DNA from: Bacteroidetes oral taxon 274 str. F0058
GTDB lineage: Bacteria; Bacteroidota; Bacteroidia; Bacteroidales; Paludibacteraceae
NCBI GenBank assembly: GCA_000163695.1
Contig: GG774890.1
Coordinates: 383,457-447,456, forward strand
Direction of reading: 5' to 3'
DNA: 64,000 nucleotides
Within the stretch, counting starts at the first letter, position 1, and each line of letters begins with the position of its first letter. A program made the position numbers and the translations under genes. Positions 34,660-43,799 of the stretch are shown piece after piece. Under the pieces are notes generated by a model. That model saw only the letters and a list, made by a program, of their open reading frames with translations, did no database searches and was not told the DNA's origin.

Positions 34660-36600
34660 TCAAAAATCTTTTATCATTTCGTTTACTTCGTCGTTTATCA
34701 TTTTGGCGAACTCGTCGACCTTCATCTTGCCTTTGTCGCCCTCGCCCTGACGGCGTACGGCAACTGTGTTGGTCTCCATTTCGTCGTTGCCTACGATGAG
34801 CAGATATGGAATGTGTTTCAGTTCGTTGTCGCGAATTTTCCTGCCTATCTTTTCGTCGCGGAAGTCGCCTATCGCTCTGACGTCGAGGATATTGAGGCGA
34901 GAGGCTACCTGTTGTGCATATTCGTTGAATTTCTCCGAGATAGGCAACACCACAGCCTGCTCGGGCGTGAGCCAAAGCGGGAATTTGCCGGCAGTATGTT
35001 CTATAAGTACAGCCACGAAACGCTCCATAGAGCCGAACGGAGCACGGTGTATCATCACCGGACGGTGTTTCTGATTGTCGGCTCCGGTGTATTCGAGCTC
35101 GAAACGTTCGGGAAGGTTGTAGTCGACCTGAATGGTGCCGAGCTGCCAACGTCTGCCCAAGGCGTCTTTTACCATAAAATCGAGTTTGGGTCCGTAGAAG
35201 GCAGCCTCGCCATATTCGACCACAGCTTTGAGACCTGTTTCCCGGCAAGCTTCTATTATGGCGTTTTCGGCTTTTTCCCAATTCTCGTCCGAACCTATAT
35301 ATTTCTCTCTGTCTACCTTATCTCTCAGAGATATCTGAGCCTCGAAGTTATCGAAACGTAAGGCTTTGAAAATGATGAGTATTATCTCCATCACCTTGAT
35401 AAACTCCTCTTTTATCTGATCCGGACGGCAGAAGAGGTGTGCATCGTCTTGTGTAAAACTACGTACGCGTGTAAGTCCGTGCAATTCACCGCTTTGCTCG
35501 TAGCGATACACTGTGCCGAACTCAGCCACACGGAACGGTAAGTCTTTGTAACTCTTTGGGGTAGATTTATATATCTCGCAGTGGTGAGGGCAATTCATCG
35601 GTTTGAGCAGATATTCTTCGCCTTCTTCGGGTGTCTGTATCGGCTGGAACGAGTCTTTGCCGTACTTTGCCCAGTGCCCGGAGGTTACGTATAATTGCTT
35701 GGCTCCGATATGCGGAGTTATAACCTGCTGATAACCATATCTTTTTTGTAGTTTTTTCAAGAAGTTTTCGAGTCGCAGACGTAGGTCTGTGCCTTTGGGC
35801 AACCACAGCGGTAAGCCTTTGCCTACCATATCGGAGAAAGTGAAGAGTTCCAGCTCTTTGCCTATCTTGCGGTGGTCGCGTTTCTTTGCCTCTTCCAAAA
35901 GTGTGAGATACTCTTCGAGTTGTTTCTTTTTTGGGAACGTAATGCCGTATATACGTGTGAGTTGCGGACGTTTCTCGTTGCCACGCCAATAAGCACCTGC
36001 TACCGATAGCAGTTTTATCGCCTTTATCTCGGCAGTCGAAGTCAAGTGAGGACCACGACATAGGTCGGTGAAACCGCCTTGTGTGTATGTGGTAATGGTG
36101 CCGTCGGCAAGTTCGGATATGAGCTCTGTTTTCAGGTGCTCGCCACGACTGCCGAAATACTCCAAAGCATCTGCCTTAGAGATACTTGAACGTCTCAGTG
36201 TCTCTTTGCGGGCTGCAAGTTCGTACATCTTTTTCTCTACCTTCTCCAAGTCGCCTTCTTTGATGACAACGCCTGCGGGCAGCTCTACATCGTAGTAAAA
36301 CCCGTTTTCGATGGCAGGTCCTATGCCGAACTTCACCCCGGGGTAGAGTTCTTGCAGAGCCTCTGCCATAAGGTGCGACGAGGTATGCCAGAAGGCGTGT
36401 TTTGCCTCAGGCTCGTCCCATTTGTGTAACTTGATTGTGCTGTCTTCGTCGATGGGGCGGTTGAGGTCGTATATATTTCCGTTTACCGAAGCCACGAGCA
36501 CCTCTGCTGCCAGGCGAGGCGATATGCTTTCGGCTATCTGATAGGCAGTCGTGCCTTTTTCGTATTCTCTTACCGAATTGTCGGGGAATGTTATTTTCAT
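34660..36600 (-). CDS. thrS: threonyl-tRNA synthetase
   Basis: ThrS charges tRNA-Thr in the cytoplasm. The 646-residue enzyme carries an N-terminal TGS domain (1-62), and an editing domain with [15 protein letters not shown] and [19 protein letters not shown] class II core motifs. [20 protein letters not shown] is motif 2, and the zinc-binding [10 protein letters not shown] lies just before it. The C-terminal anticodon domain begins near [11 protein letters not shown]. In this genome the usual downstream infC is replaced by bamD. Confidence 0.98.
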   Translation of the reverse strand: MKITFPDNSVREYEKGTTAYQIAESISPRLAAEVLVASVNGNIYDLNRPIDEDSTIKLHKWDEPEAKHAFWHTSSHLMAEALQELYPGVKFGIGPAIENGFYYDVELPAGVVIKEGDLEKVEKKMYELAARKETLRRSSISKADALEYFGSRGEHLKTELISELADGTITTYTQGGFTDLCRGPHLTSTAEIKAIKLLSVAGAYWRGNEKRPQLTRIYGITFPKKKQLEEYLTLLEEAKKRDHRKIGKELELFTFSDMVGKGLPLWLPKGTDLRLRLENFLKKLQKRYGYQQVITPHIGAKQLYVTSGHWAKYGKDSFQPIQTPEEGEEYLLKPMNCPHHCEIYKSTPKSYKDLPFRVAEFGTVYRYEQSGELHGLTRVRSFTQDDAHLFCRPDQIKEEFIKVMEIILIIFKALRFDNFEAQISLRDKVDREKYIGSDENWEKAENAIIEACRETGLKAVVEYGEAAFYGPKLDFMVKDALGRRWQLGTIQVDYNLPERFELEYTGADNQKHRPVMIHRAPFGSMERFVAVLIEHTAGKFPLWLTPEQAVVLPISEKFNEYAQQVASRLNILDVRAIGDFRDEKIGRKIRDNELKHIPYLLIVGNDEMETNTVAVRRQGEGDKGKMKVDEFAKMINDEVNEMIKDF

Positions 36601-36653
36601 ACTATATTTCAGTAACTACAGTCTTTTGTTAGGACATTATTAATTTCAAACGG

Positions 36654-36661
36654 CAAAGTTA
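36654..36661 (-). promoter_or_regulatory. thrS-bamD-rpoZ -7 box
   Basis: The minus strand reads TAACTTTG. The start near 36647 leaves a leader of about 47 nt, too short for a T-box or a long operator. Confidence 0.5.
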
Positions 36662-36762
36662 CAACTTTTTTTTATATCGTAAATCAATTACTGTCTATTG
36701 TTATATAAAGTTTTATTCCTATTGCCGCAAATGATTTTTTGAAGGAGAGGCAAGAAAAGTTT

Positions 36763-36798
36763 TTTGTAAAGGCGTAAGAAAATATTTCACTAACTTTG
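36763..36798 (+). promoter_or_regulatory. promoter of the HD-domain gene
   Basis: TTTG (36763-36766), 24 bp, then TAACTTTG (36791-36798). The spacing is slightly long. Confidence 0.5.
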
Positions 36799-36839
36799 CA
36801 CCCGAAAAATTATTTTTTTAACTCCATTGATACGGGCAA

Positions 36840-37376
36840 ATGAATAGTTTGGATATTATAGAGAAATATTATAAAAAAGGCACTCCGCTGTACGATATTT
36901 TGTTGTCGCACAGTGTGTCGGTAAGTAACAAAGCCCTCAAGCTTGCTCGCCAGAGCGGTTTGGATATCGATTTGCAATTTGTACAGGAGGCTGCTATGCT
37001 GCACGATATAGGTATTTTCCTTACAGATGCCCCTTCTATCCAATGTTTTGGTAAACACAGTTATGTGGAGCACGGTTATCTTGGAGCCGAGCTGTTGCGT
37101 AGCGAAGGGTTGCCCAGGCACGCTTTGGTATGCGAACGACACACGGGCACAGGTATTTCTCTCGAAGAGATAATAGAACGCAATCTGCCGCTTCCACACC
37201 GCGATATGGTGCCTGTGTCGCTCGAGGAGCAGTTGATTTGCTATGCCGATATATTCTATTCTAAGACCCGATTAGAGCAAGAGACGCCTATCGTAAAGGT
37301 TCGCCAAAAGGTAGCTCGCTGGGGCGAACAGTCGTCTGCCAAATTCGAGGAGTGGTTCTCTATGTTTGGGCAGTGA
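36840..37376 (+). CDS. HD-domain phosphohydrolase
   Basis: The 178-residue protein carries an HD metal-dependent phosphohydrolase fold: His24 in LLSHSVSV, His55-Asp56 in AAMLHDIG, and a later HALVCERHTG histidine pair with ICYADIFYSK supplying the final Asp. Substrates of this uncharacterised Bacteroidetes group are unknown, and nucleotides or phosphoesters are likely. It converges with nadK, leaving only 24 bp between the stops. Confidence 0.82.
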   Translation: MNSLDIIEKYYKKGTPLYDILLSHSVSVSNKALKLARQSGLDIDLQFVQEAAMLHDIGIFLTDAPSIQCFGKHSYVEHGYLGAELLRSEGLPRHALVCERHTGTGISLEEIIERNLPLPHRDMVPVSLEEQLICYADIFYSKTRLEQETPIVKVRQKVARWGEQSSAKFEEWFSMFGQ

Positions 37377-37400
37377 TATTTTTTTAGTATGAGGATAACT

Positions 37401-38264
37401 TTACACTCTCGTATCTGCTCCCCACATCAATTTGTTGCTCAGAGTGCGGAAGAATGTGTGGTCGAGCGGTTGTATGCTGTTTGTCTGATAACGTGATTTT
37501 TCGATAGCGATAGTAGTGCTTTCGTCGAGGTTTATGGAGTGTCCGTCGACACCTATGCGATAATTGCCCGAACGTGATTTCACACACACATCTATACGGC
37601 AATCGTCTCTGATTACAAGGGGACGTACTGTCAGAGAGTGTGGTGCTATGGGCACAATCAGGAAGTTTGCCGAATTGGGTGATACTATCGGACCTCCGAG
37701 ACTCAACGAGTAGGCTGTCGACCCCGTAGGCGTTGCCACCAACAGTCCGTCGGATTTGTAATTTGCCACAAACTCGCCATCGATGGTAACGTCTACCGCA
37801 ATCATCGACGAAGTATCGTGACGTAGAATAGCTATCTCATTTAGAGCGGTATAGCTTGTGTTTGTGTCATTAGACAACTTCATTTGCAGCATCACACGCT
37901 TCTCTATCTTGTATCTGCCGCTTAGAATATCGAGTAGCACCTGTTCCAATTCGTGGGCTGAGACGTCTGCCAAGAAACCCAGATGTCCTGCATTGATACC
38001 GAGTATCGGTGTACCTTTCTTAGCCAACATTTGCGACGTAGCCAAGAATGTGCCGTCACCGCCGAAAGAGATGGCAATATCGGCATCGACAGAGTCTGCT
38101 TCTGCCGTTTCTACCCCCGACAACGTTATTTGCCCATCGATGTACTTGCGGAACGTCTTCTCGAAAATGATACTTGCCCCATTGCTGCCGAGTATATTGA
38201 CGACATCTTGCAGGCATTGGTTGTAGTGATGGTCATACGTGGTACCGAAGATTGCTATTCTCAT
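37401..38264 (-). CDS. nadK: NAD kinase
   Basis: NadK phosphorylates NAD to NADP. The 287-residue protein has GGDGT (68-72), ALNEIAILR (NE motif) and the glycine-rich TPTGSTAYSLSLGGP. The gene lies 24 bp after ispE, but a -7 box inside the ispE 3' end suggests it also has its own promoter. Confidence 0.97.
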   Translation of the reverse strand: MRIAIFGTTYDHHYNQCLQDVVNILGSNGASIIFEKTFRKYIDGQITLSGVETAEADSVDADIAISFGGDGTFLATSQMLAKKGTPILGINAGHLGFLADVSAHELEQVLLDILSGRYKIEKRVMLQMKLSNDTNTSYTALNEIAILRHDTSSMIAVDVTIDGEFVANYKSDGLLVATPTGSTAYSLSLGGPIVSPNSANFLIVPIAPHSLTVRPLVIRDDCRIDVCVKSRSGNYRIGVDGHSINLDESTTIAIEKSRYQTNSIQPLDHTFFRTLSNKLMWGADTRV

Positions 38265-38288
38265 AAAAAGGTCTGTGTTTTTTGTTGT

Positions 38289-39101
38289 CTACAAAGGTAC
38301 TGTTTTTTTGTAAAAACATTCGTCGAAACAAGTAGTATCGTTAGGGAGATTATCGAAAATACCGTAGATGGTAGAGCCCGAACCCGACATTGCTGCATAG
38401 ACTGCTCCTAAGTCGTATATTTGAGTTTTTATCTCTTGCAGGATTGGATAGACGGAAAAAATATTTTTCTCGAAATCGTTGGTTATTAAGTTTTTCCATT
38501 CGGTCATTGGCTTCTTTACGGCATCGGGCAGATATACGGCAGCCTTCTTCGGCACTACACCTGCGTAAGCCAATTTGGTATCTATATGGATATCAGGCTT
38601 TACTGCCAATAGATATTTACCGCTGAGGTCGAGAGCAGTAGTCGATAATATTTCTCCTTTACCTTGTGCAAAGGAGGCTTTATTGTCTATAAAAAACGGA
38701 CAGTCTGCCCCGAGTTGCAGGGCATATTCTCGTAGTGTGTCGGGAGGCAACATCAGGTCAAACTTCGAGTTGAGAGCTTTCAAAGCAAAGGCTGCGTCGG
38801 CAGACCCCCCACCAAGCCCTGCTCCCATCGGTATCGATTTTTTTAGATAAAAAGCCTGTGGCGGCAGCCCAAAATCTCTCTGCATCAGGCGATAAGCTTT
38901 CGTTATGAGATTTTGCTCGATATTATCTGTTATGGTAATGCCCGAAATATGTAGAGCAAACTCCTTAGAATCTACTACTTCGAGGGCTTCGTACAGATTG
39001 TTCAGCGGATAAAAGACGGTTTCTATATTATGGTAGCCGTCCGTACGCCTCTCTACTATGTTGAGACCTATATTGATTTTTGCATTTGGAAAAACTAACA
39101 T
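38289..39101 (-). CDS. ispE: 4-diphosphocytidyl-2-C-methyl-D-erythritol kinase
   Basis: This GHMP kinase of the MEP isoprenoid pathway uses ATP to phosphorylate CDP-methylerythritol. The 270 residues have PNAKINIGLNIVERRTDGYH at the start, the ATP loop PMGAGLGGGSADAAFAL and the late motif AMSGSGSTIYGIF. The start is ATG at 39101, because the longer frame from 39149 crosses the promoter. It is divergent from hemW. Confidence 0.95.
   Translation of the reverse strand: MLVFPNAKINIGLNIVERRTDGYHNIETVFYPLNNLYEALEVVDSKEFALHISGITITDNIEQNLITKAYRLMQRDFGLPPQAFYLKKSIPMGAGLGGGSADAAFALKALNSKFDLMLPPDTLREYALQLGADCPFFIDNKASFAQGKGEILSTTALDLSGKYLLAVKPDIHIDTKLAYAGVVPKKAAVYLPDAVKKPMTEWKNLITNDFEKNIFSVYPILQEIKTQIYDLGAVYAAMSGSGSTIYGIFDNLPNDTTCFDECFYKKTVPL
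38292..38299 (-). promoter_or_regulatory. internal -7 box for nadK
   Basis: The minus strand reads TACCTTTG within the last codons of ispE, 28 bp before the nadK ATG. Confidence 0.45.
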
Positions 39102-39121
39102 TTCGTTCGGGCGTTTTTTTG

Positions 39122-39129
39122 TAATTTTG
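39122..39129 (+). promoter_or_regulatory. hemW -7 box
   Basis: TAATTTTG, with start near 39136 and the hemW ATG at 39163. It lies two bases from the opposing ispE -7 box, together forming the near-palindrome TAATTTTGTGCAAAATTA. Confidence 0.55.
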
Positions 39130-39131
39130 TG

Positions 39132-39163
39132 CAAAATTAGTAAAAACACTCTTACACAACAAA
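39132..39163 (-). promoter_or_regulatory. ispE promoter overlapping the hemW start codon
   Basis: On the minus strand TTTG (39163-39160), 20 bp, then TAATTTTG (39139-39132) is a full consensus match. Its -33 box shares a base with the hemW ATG. Confidence 0.7.
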
Positions 39164-40284
39164 TGTTATATATTCATATCCCGTTTTGTAAAAGTCGCTG
39201 TGTGTATTGCAGTTTTTTTAGTTCTACGTATTTGGAGCTTAAAAAACAGTATGTCAGTTTGTTGTGTAGAGAGATTGAGACTCGGAAAGATTATCTCGAC
39301 ACCAACGTGCTGAAGAGTGTATATTTTGGCGGCGGTACTCCCTCTTTGCTCGACTTCGACGATTTGAGTCGTATATACGAAAGTATAAATAAATGCTTTA
39401 TACTCGCTCCGGGGGCAGAGGTAACTATCGAGTGTAATGCCGACGACGTGGACTCGGATTTCGTGAAAACCATTCGTTGCTTCCCGTTCAATAGGGTGAG
39501 TGTTGGCATACAGTCGTTCGACGACCGAGAACTGCGTTTCCTGAACAGGCGTCACGACAGCCGTCAAGCAAAGGATAGTGTTAAAATGCTACAAGACAAT
39601 GGTTTCAGTAATATATCTGTCGACCTGATGTACTCTCTGCCGAACCAAACCGCAGAGAGTTGGAACAGAACCATATCAGAAGCATTAAGTCTTGATATTC
39701 AGCATATATCTGCATACTCGCTAATGTACGAAAAAGGGACTAAGCTTCGCTCGATGCTTGAGAGCGGACAAATAACAGCCGTTGCCGAAGAGGATAGTTT
39801 GCTGTTTTTCAAAATATTGCGTAATGAGTTGTTAGATAAAGGATTTGAACATTATGAGATTTCGAACTTTGCCCTGCCCGACTTCTATGCCGTGCACAAC
39901 TCCGGCTATTGGAACGGCGAAAAATACATCGGCGTAGGAGCTTCGGCTCACTCGTACAACGGGGTCTCGCGCCAGTGGAATGTGGCTGATATTGCAGCCT
40001 ACTGCCAAGCGGTCGATAGAGGAGAAACGTATTTTGAGCAAGAACAATTGACCGTTACCGACCGATATAACGAGTTTATGTTTCTGTCGTTGAGGACAGC
40101 CAAAGGTATCGACCTCTGTCGATTGGAGCGGTTGTTCGGAGGCGGTATGCTGAAATACTGTATGGTGAATGCCGATAAGTTTTTGAAAAACAATTTATTA
40201 ACTATCGTCGACAATCGTATGTATCTTACCGAAGAAGGTATTTTCGTATCGGACGGAATAATGAGCAGCCTGATAAAACTGTAA
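39163..40284 (+). CDS. hemW: radical SAM heme chaperone HemW
   Basis: HemW binds heme and passes it to target proteins. It is related to the coproporphyrinogen oxidase HemN but lacks its activity. The 373-residue protein begins MLYIHIPFCKSRCVYC with Cys9, Cys13 and Cys16 holding the [4Fe-4S] cluster. FGGGTPSLL, SVGIQSFDDRELRFLNRRHD and HYEISNFALP follow. The start is ATG at 39163, since the open frame extends upstream through the promoter and does not match the family. Confidence 0.92.
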   Translation: MLYIHIPFCKSRCVYCSFFSSTYLELKKQYVSLLCREIETRKDYLDTNVLKSVYFGGGTPSLLDFDDLSRIYESINKCFILAPGAEVTIECNADDVDSDFVKTIRCFPFNRVSVGIQSFDDRELRFLNRRHDSRQAKDSVKMLQDNGFSNISVDLMYSLPNQTAESWNRTISEALSLDIQHISAYSLMYEKGTKLRSMLESGQITAVAEEDSLLFFKILRNELLDKGFEHYEISNFALPDFYAVHNSGYWNGEKYIGVGASAHSYNGVSRQWNVADIAAYCQAVDRGETYFEQEQLTVTDRYNEFMFLSLRTAKGIDLCRLERLFGGGMLKYCMVNADKFLKNNLLTIVDNRMYLTEEGIFVSDGIMSSLIKL

Positions 40285-40325
40285 TGGACACAAATATCAG
40301 AATACAACGCAGGAAAATCATTATT

Positions 40326-40356
40326 TTGCCATTCTAAAAAAAAAATATAATTTTGT
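40326..40356 (+). promoter_or_regulatory. promoter of the TPR membrane protein gene
   Basis: TTTG (40326-40329), 19 bp, then TAATTTTG (40349-40356). Confidence 0.72.
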
Positions 40357-40396
40357 GCCTTAGTTTTTAATAATTATATTTTCAAATAATAATTGT

Positions 40397-41074
40397 ATGG
40401 AAAGTCGTAAAAATCAGGGTAAACACGAAGAAAAAGATATGGGAGAAATACTCTCCAAAGCAGAACAGTTTTTCGAGAAACACCAGAAAATCATCTATTA
40501 TTCGCTAATAGCAATCTTGGCGATAGTAGTCATCTGGTTTTTGAGTAAACGTTATTACTTCGAGCCTAAAAATGAGGAGGCTGCAGCCAAGCTCGTTTGG
40601 TGCGAGCAGAATCTCGCACGCGACTCGTTTGCTTTGGCTCTCAATGGCGACGGTATCAATAGCGGTTATGCCGAAATCTACTCTTCGTACAAGATTACAA
40701 AAGCCAAAAACGAGGCTGCCATAGGCGCTGCCGTGTGCTCGTTTCACCTCGGTAAATACGACGATGCAATAGATTACGCCAAGAAAGCCAACCGTAAGTC
40801 GATAAACTTCGCTCCTGCTATGGACGGGCTTATTGGCGATTGTTATGTAGAGAAAGGCGATACGAAAGAGGCTCTCAAATATTTCGAAAAGGCTATCGCA
40901 TACGGCAACGAAGCTCTGTCGCCGCATTTCCTCAAAAAAGCAGCCGACTTATATCTATTTGAGTTGAAAGACAATAAAAAAGCACTCGAATATTATCAGA
41001 CGATAAAAGATAAATATTTTGCAAGTCGCCAAGCAGAAGATGTAGACAAATACATCGAATTGGCTTCGAAATAA
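40397..41074 (+). CDS. membrane-anchored TPR protein (YfgM-like)
   Basis: The 225-residue protein has a charged cytoplasmic N-terminus, one membrane helix (about 34-51, IIYYSLIAILAIVVIWFL) and three or more TPR units. These include CSFHLGKYDDAIDYAKKAN and GDCYVEKGDTKEALKYFEKA. The layout is that of YfgM/BamD-like ancillary proteins that help periplasmic folding. In Bacteroidetes this family is common, but its role is not known. Confidence 0.8.
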   Translation: MESRKNQGKHEEKDMGEILSKAEQFFEKHQKIIYYSLIAILAIVVIWFLSKRYYFEPKNEEAAAKLVWCEQNLARDSFALALNGDGINSGYAEIYSSYKITKAKNEAAIGAAVCSFHLGKYDDAIDYAKKANRKSINFAPAMDGLIGDCYVEKGDTKEALKYFEKAIAYGNEALSPHFLKKAADLYLFELKDNKKALEYYQTIKDKYFASRQAEDVDKYIELASK

Positions 41075-41145
41075 CACTACGCACTCCGCGTACGGGTAAA
41101 TAATCGCTTTGTCTGCCACGGAGTAAATAATATACGTGTAAGTAT

Positions 41146-42453
41146 ATGAATATAGCGATAATAGGGACAGGTTACGTTGGGTTGGTCTCCGGTGCGTGCT
41201 TCGCAGAGATGGGCGTCAATGTAACTTGCGTCGACGTAGACAAGCAAAAGATTGATAATCTGGCTAATGGCGTAGTCCCTATCTACGAACCGAACCTTAC
41301 GGATATGGTTATAAAAAATCATAGTGCCGGCAGGTTGCATTTTTCCACAGACCTCAAGAGTTGTCTGAGCGATGTGGAAGTGCTCTTCTGTGCAGTAGGT
41401 ACTCCTCCCGATGAAGATGGCGCTGCCGACCTCCGATATGTGCTGGACGTAGCTCGTACCGTGGGGCAGAATATCGATAAATATATACTTTTTGTTACCA
41501 AAAGCACGGTGCCTGTGGGGACGGCGCGTAAGGTGAAGGCTGTTATCGCCGAAGAACTGTCACGGCGGGGCGTAGATGTGGAGTTCGATGTGGCGTCGAA
41601 CCCGGAATTTCTGAAAGAAGGTGCTGCCATCAAGGACTTTATGAGCCCCGATAGGATAGTGGTCGGTACCGAAAGCCAAAGGGCAAGACAGATAATGGAT
41701 AAGCTGTACAAACCGTTTACGCTAAACCATTACCGTATGATTTATACCGATATACCCTCGGCAGAGATGATAAAGTACGCATCTAATGCTATGCTTGCCA
41801 CTCGTATATCGTTTATGAACGAGATAGCCAATCTGTGCGATTTGGTCGGTGCCGACGTTAATATGGTACGTCAGGGTATTGGTTCCGACTCGCGGATAGG
41901 CAATAAGTTCCTCTATCCCGGTTGCGGCTACGGGGGCAGCTGTTTCCCAAAGGACGTAAAAGCATTGATACGTACGGCTTCCGATAATGGCTACGTTATG
42001 AGTATATTACAGGCTGTCGAAAATGTAAACAACCGACAGAAGAGTATCCTTTTCGACAAACTGTGTCTCGTATTCGATGGTGATATAAAAGATAAGACCA
42101 TTGCAGTGTGGGGGCTTGCTTTCAAGCCGGAGACCGACGATATGCGAGAGGCTACGTCTCTGGTGGTGATAGATAAATTGCTCGCTGCGGGTTGTTCGGT
42201 GAAAGTATATGACCCGATAGCAATGGACGAATGCCGACGCCGAATAGGAAACAGTGTAATGTATGCAGATAATATGTATGATGCTGCCGAGGGTGCAGAT
42301 GCAATACTGCTCATTACCGAGTGGAAGGAGTTTCGTATGCCTTCGTGGAGCAGAGTTAGGCAAATTATGAAGACTCCCGTTATAATAGACGGTAGAAATA
42401 TATACGACAAAAACGAGATGAGCGAAAACGGGTTTGTATATAAACATATTTGA
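41146..42453 (+). CDS. ugd: UDP-glucose 6-dehydrogenase
   Basis: The enzyme oxidises UDP-glucose to UDP-glucuronate with two NAD+. The 435-residue protein has the NAD-binding IIGTGYVGLVSGACFAE, the central EMIKYASNAMLATRI and the catalytic-cysteine motif GCGYGGSCFPKD. The C-terminal domain follows (KTIAVWGLAFKPETDDMREA). It lies 38 bp before a second sugar-nucleotide dehydrogenase. Confidence 0.93.
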   Translation: MNIAIIGTGYVGLVSGACFAEMGVNVTCVDVDKQKIDNLANGVVPIYEPNLTDMVIKNHSAGRLHFSTDLKSCLSDVEVLFCAVGTPPDEDGAADLRYVLDVARTVGQNIDKYILFVTKSTVPVGTARKVKAVIAEELSRRGVDVEFDVASNPEFLKEGAAIKDFMSPDRIVVGTESQRARQIMDKLYKPFTLNHYRMIYTDIPSAEMIKYASNAMLATRISFMNEIANLCDLVGADVNMVRQGIGSDSRIGNKFLYPGCGYGGSCFPKDVKALIRTASDNGYVMSILQAVENVNNRQKSILFDKLCLVFDGDIKDKTIAVWGLAFKPETDDMREATSLVVIDKLLAAGCSVKVYDPIAMDECRRRIGNSVMYADNMYDAAEGADAILLITEWKEFRMPSWSRVRQIMKTPVIIDGRNIYDKNEMSENGFVYKHI

Positions 42454-42491
42454 TAAAAATGAATTAAAAAATCTACAACTACAAAAGACAA

Positions 42492-43775
42492 ATGGAAAAA
42501 ATAGCAGTAATTGGTTTGGGTTATGTCGGATTGCCCCTTGCCGTCGAGTTCGGTAAGAAATACAGGGTGATTGGTTATGATATAAACGAGGATAGGATAA
42601 ACGAACTGCGTCAGTGTAGAGACCATACCTTGGAAGCCGATTTGGATAGTCTGCGACAAGCTACCGAACTATATAAAAACTCTCAACAGAAGGGACTTTC
42701 CTTCTCTTGCAACGAAGACGATATAAAAGCTTGTGATATATATATAGTTACTGTACCCACACCTATCGACGACTTCAACACACCGAATCTGCGACCACTG
42801 ATAAAAGCCTCGGAAACAGTGGGTAGAGTAATTGCTAAAGGTGGTATAGTAATCTACGAATCCACTACGTATCCGGGTTGTACAGAAGAAGACTGTATCC
42901 CTGTCATAGAGCGAGTTTCGGGATTGCACTTCAACCGCGATTTCTTTGCCGGCTATTCGCCCGAACGTATAAATCCGGGCGATAAGGTAAATACTCTGAC
43001 AAAGATTAAGAAAGTTACCTCCGGTTCTACACCCGAGATAGCCGACAAGATAGACACTCTGTATCGTTCGATAATAGAGGCGGGCACACACAAAGCCCCT
43101 TCTATAAAGGTGGCAGAGGCGTCAAAAATTATCGAAAACTCGCAGCGAGACCTCAATATCTCTTTTGTCAACGAACTTGCCTATATCTTCGATAAGATAG
43201 GTATCGATACCACCGATGTAATCGAGGCAGCGGCTACCAAATGGAATTTTCTCCGTTACCAACCGGGGCTCGTTGGGGGACATTGTATATCGGTCGACCC
43301 GTACTATTTGGCAAAAAGAGCCGAAAAACTCGGTTATATACCTCAGGTCATACTTTCCGGCAGGAATGTAAATAACTCTATGGCAGCTTTTATCGCAAGT
43401 AAAGTGATGAAGTTGATGATAAACAAAGGGTTGCATATAAAAGACTCTAATATACTGCTGCTCGGGTTTACATTCAAAGAAAACTGCCCCGATATACGAA
43501 ATACGAAAGTGATAGATATATACAAGGAACTCAAAGAGTTTGGCGTAAATGTTGATATTTACGACGATTGGGTAGATAATGACGAACTGTTCCTAAAATA
43601 TGGTGTGAAGACGATAGAACATATCGATAAATCGAAAAAATACAATGCCGTTATTTTGGCTGTTCCGCATAATAATTTGAAAGAGTTCGATTTTGAGTAT
43701 TATCACAATCAGGGAGCAGTGGTCTTCGACGTAAAAGCCGTTATCGACCGTCGTTGGGTAGACGGGCGACTGTAA
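42492..43775 (+). CDS. UDP-N-acetylhexosamine 6-dehydrogenase (TviB/WbpA-like)
   Basis: The 427-residue nucleotide-sugar dehydrogenase starts IAVIGLGYVGLPLAVEFGK. It has the catalytic GLVGGHCISVDPYYLA cysteine box and the VIVESTTYPG-type VIYESTTYPGCTEE motif. The sequence style (ADLDSLRQATELY, NIKACDIYIVTVPTPID-like) places it with TviB/VipA enzymes that oxidise UDP-GlcNAc or UDP-GalNAc rather than UDP-glucose. It is probably co-transcribed with ugd. Confidence 0.88.
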   Translation: MEKIAVIGLGYVGLPLAVEFGKKYRVIGYDINEDRINELRQCRDHTLEADLDSLRQATELYKNSQQKGLSFSCNEDDIKACDIYIVTVPTPIDDFNTPNLRPLIKASETVGRVIAKGGIVIYESTTYPGCTEEDCIPVIERVSGLHFNRDFFAGYSPERINPGDKVNTLTKIKKVTSGSTPEIADKIDTLYRSIIEAGTHKAPSIKVAEASKIIENSQRDLNISFVNELAYIFDKIGIDTTDVIEAAATKWNFLRYQPGLVGGHCISVDPYYLAKRAEKLGYIPQVILSGRNVNNSMAAFIASKVMKLMINKGLHIKDSNILLLGFTFKENCPDIRNTKVIDIYKELKEFGVNVDIYDDWVDNDELFLKYGVKTIEHIDKSKKYNAVILAVPHNNLKEFDFEYYHNQGAVVFDVKAVIDRRWVDGRL

Positions 43776-43799
43776 GGCTGTTTTTCGCAGATAATTCCA

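Noticed and set aside
39058..39162. N-terminal extension of hemW
   Set aside because: It runs through the divergent promoter region and precedes the universal YIHIPFC start.
41075..41145. CTCCG/CGGAG pairing before ugd as a terminator
   Set aside because: The stem is weak and no T-run follows. It may be chance.
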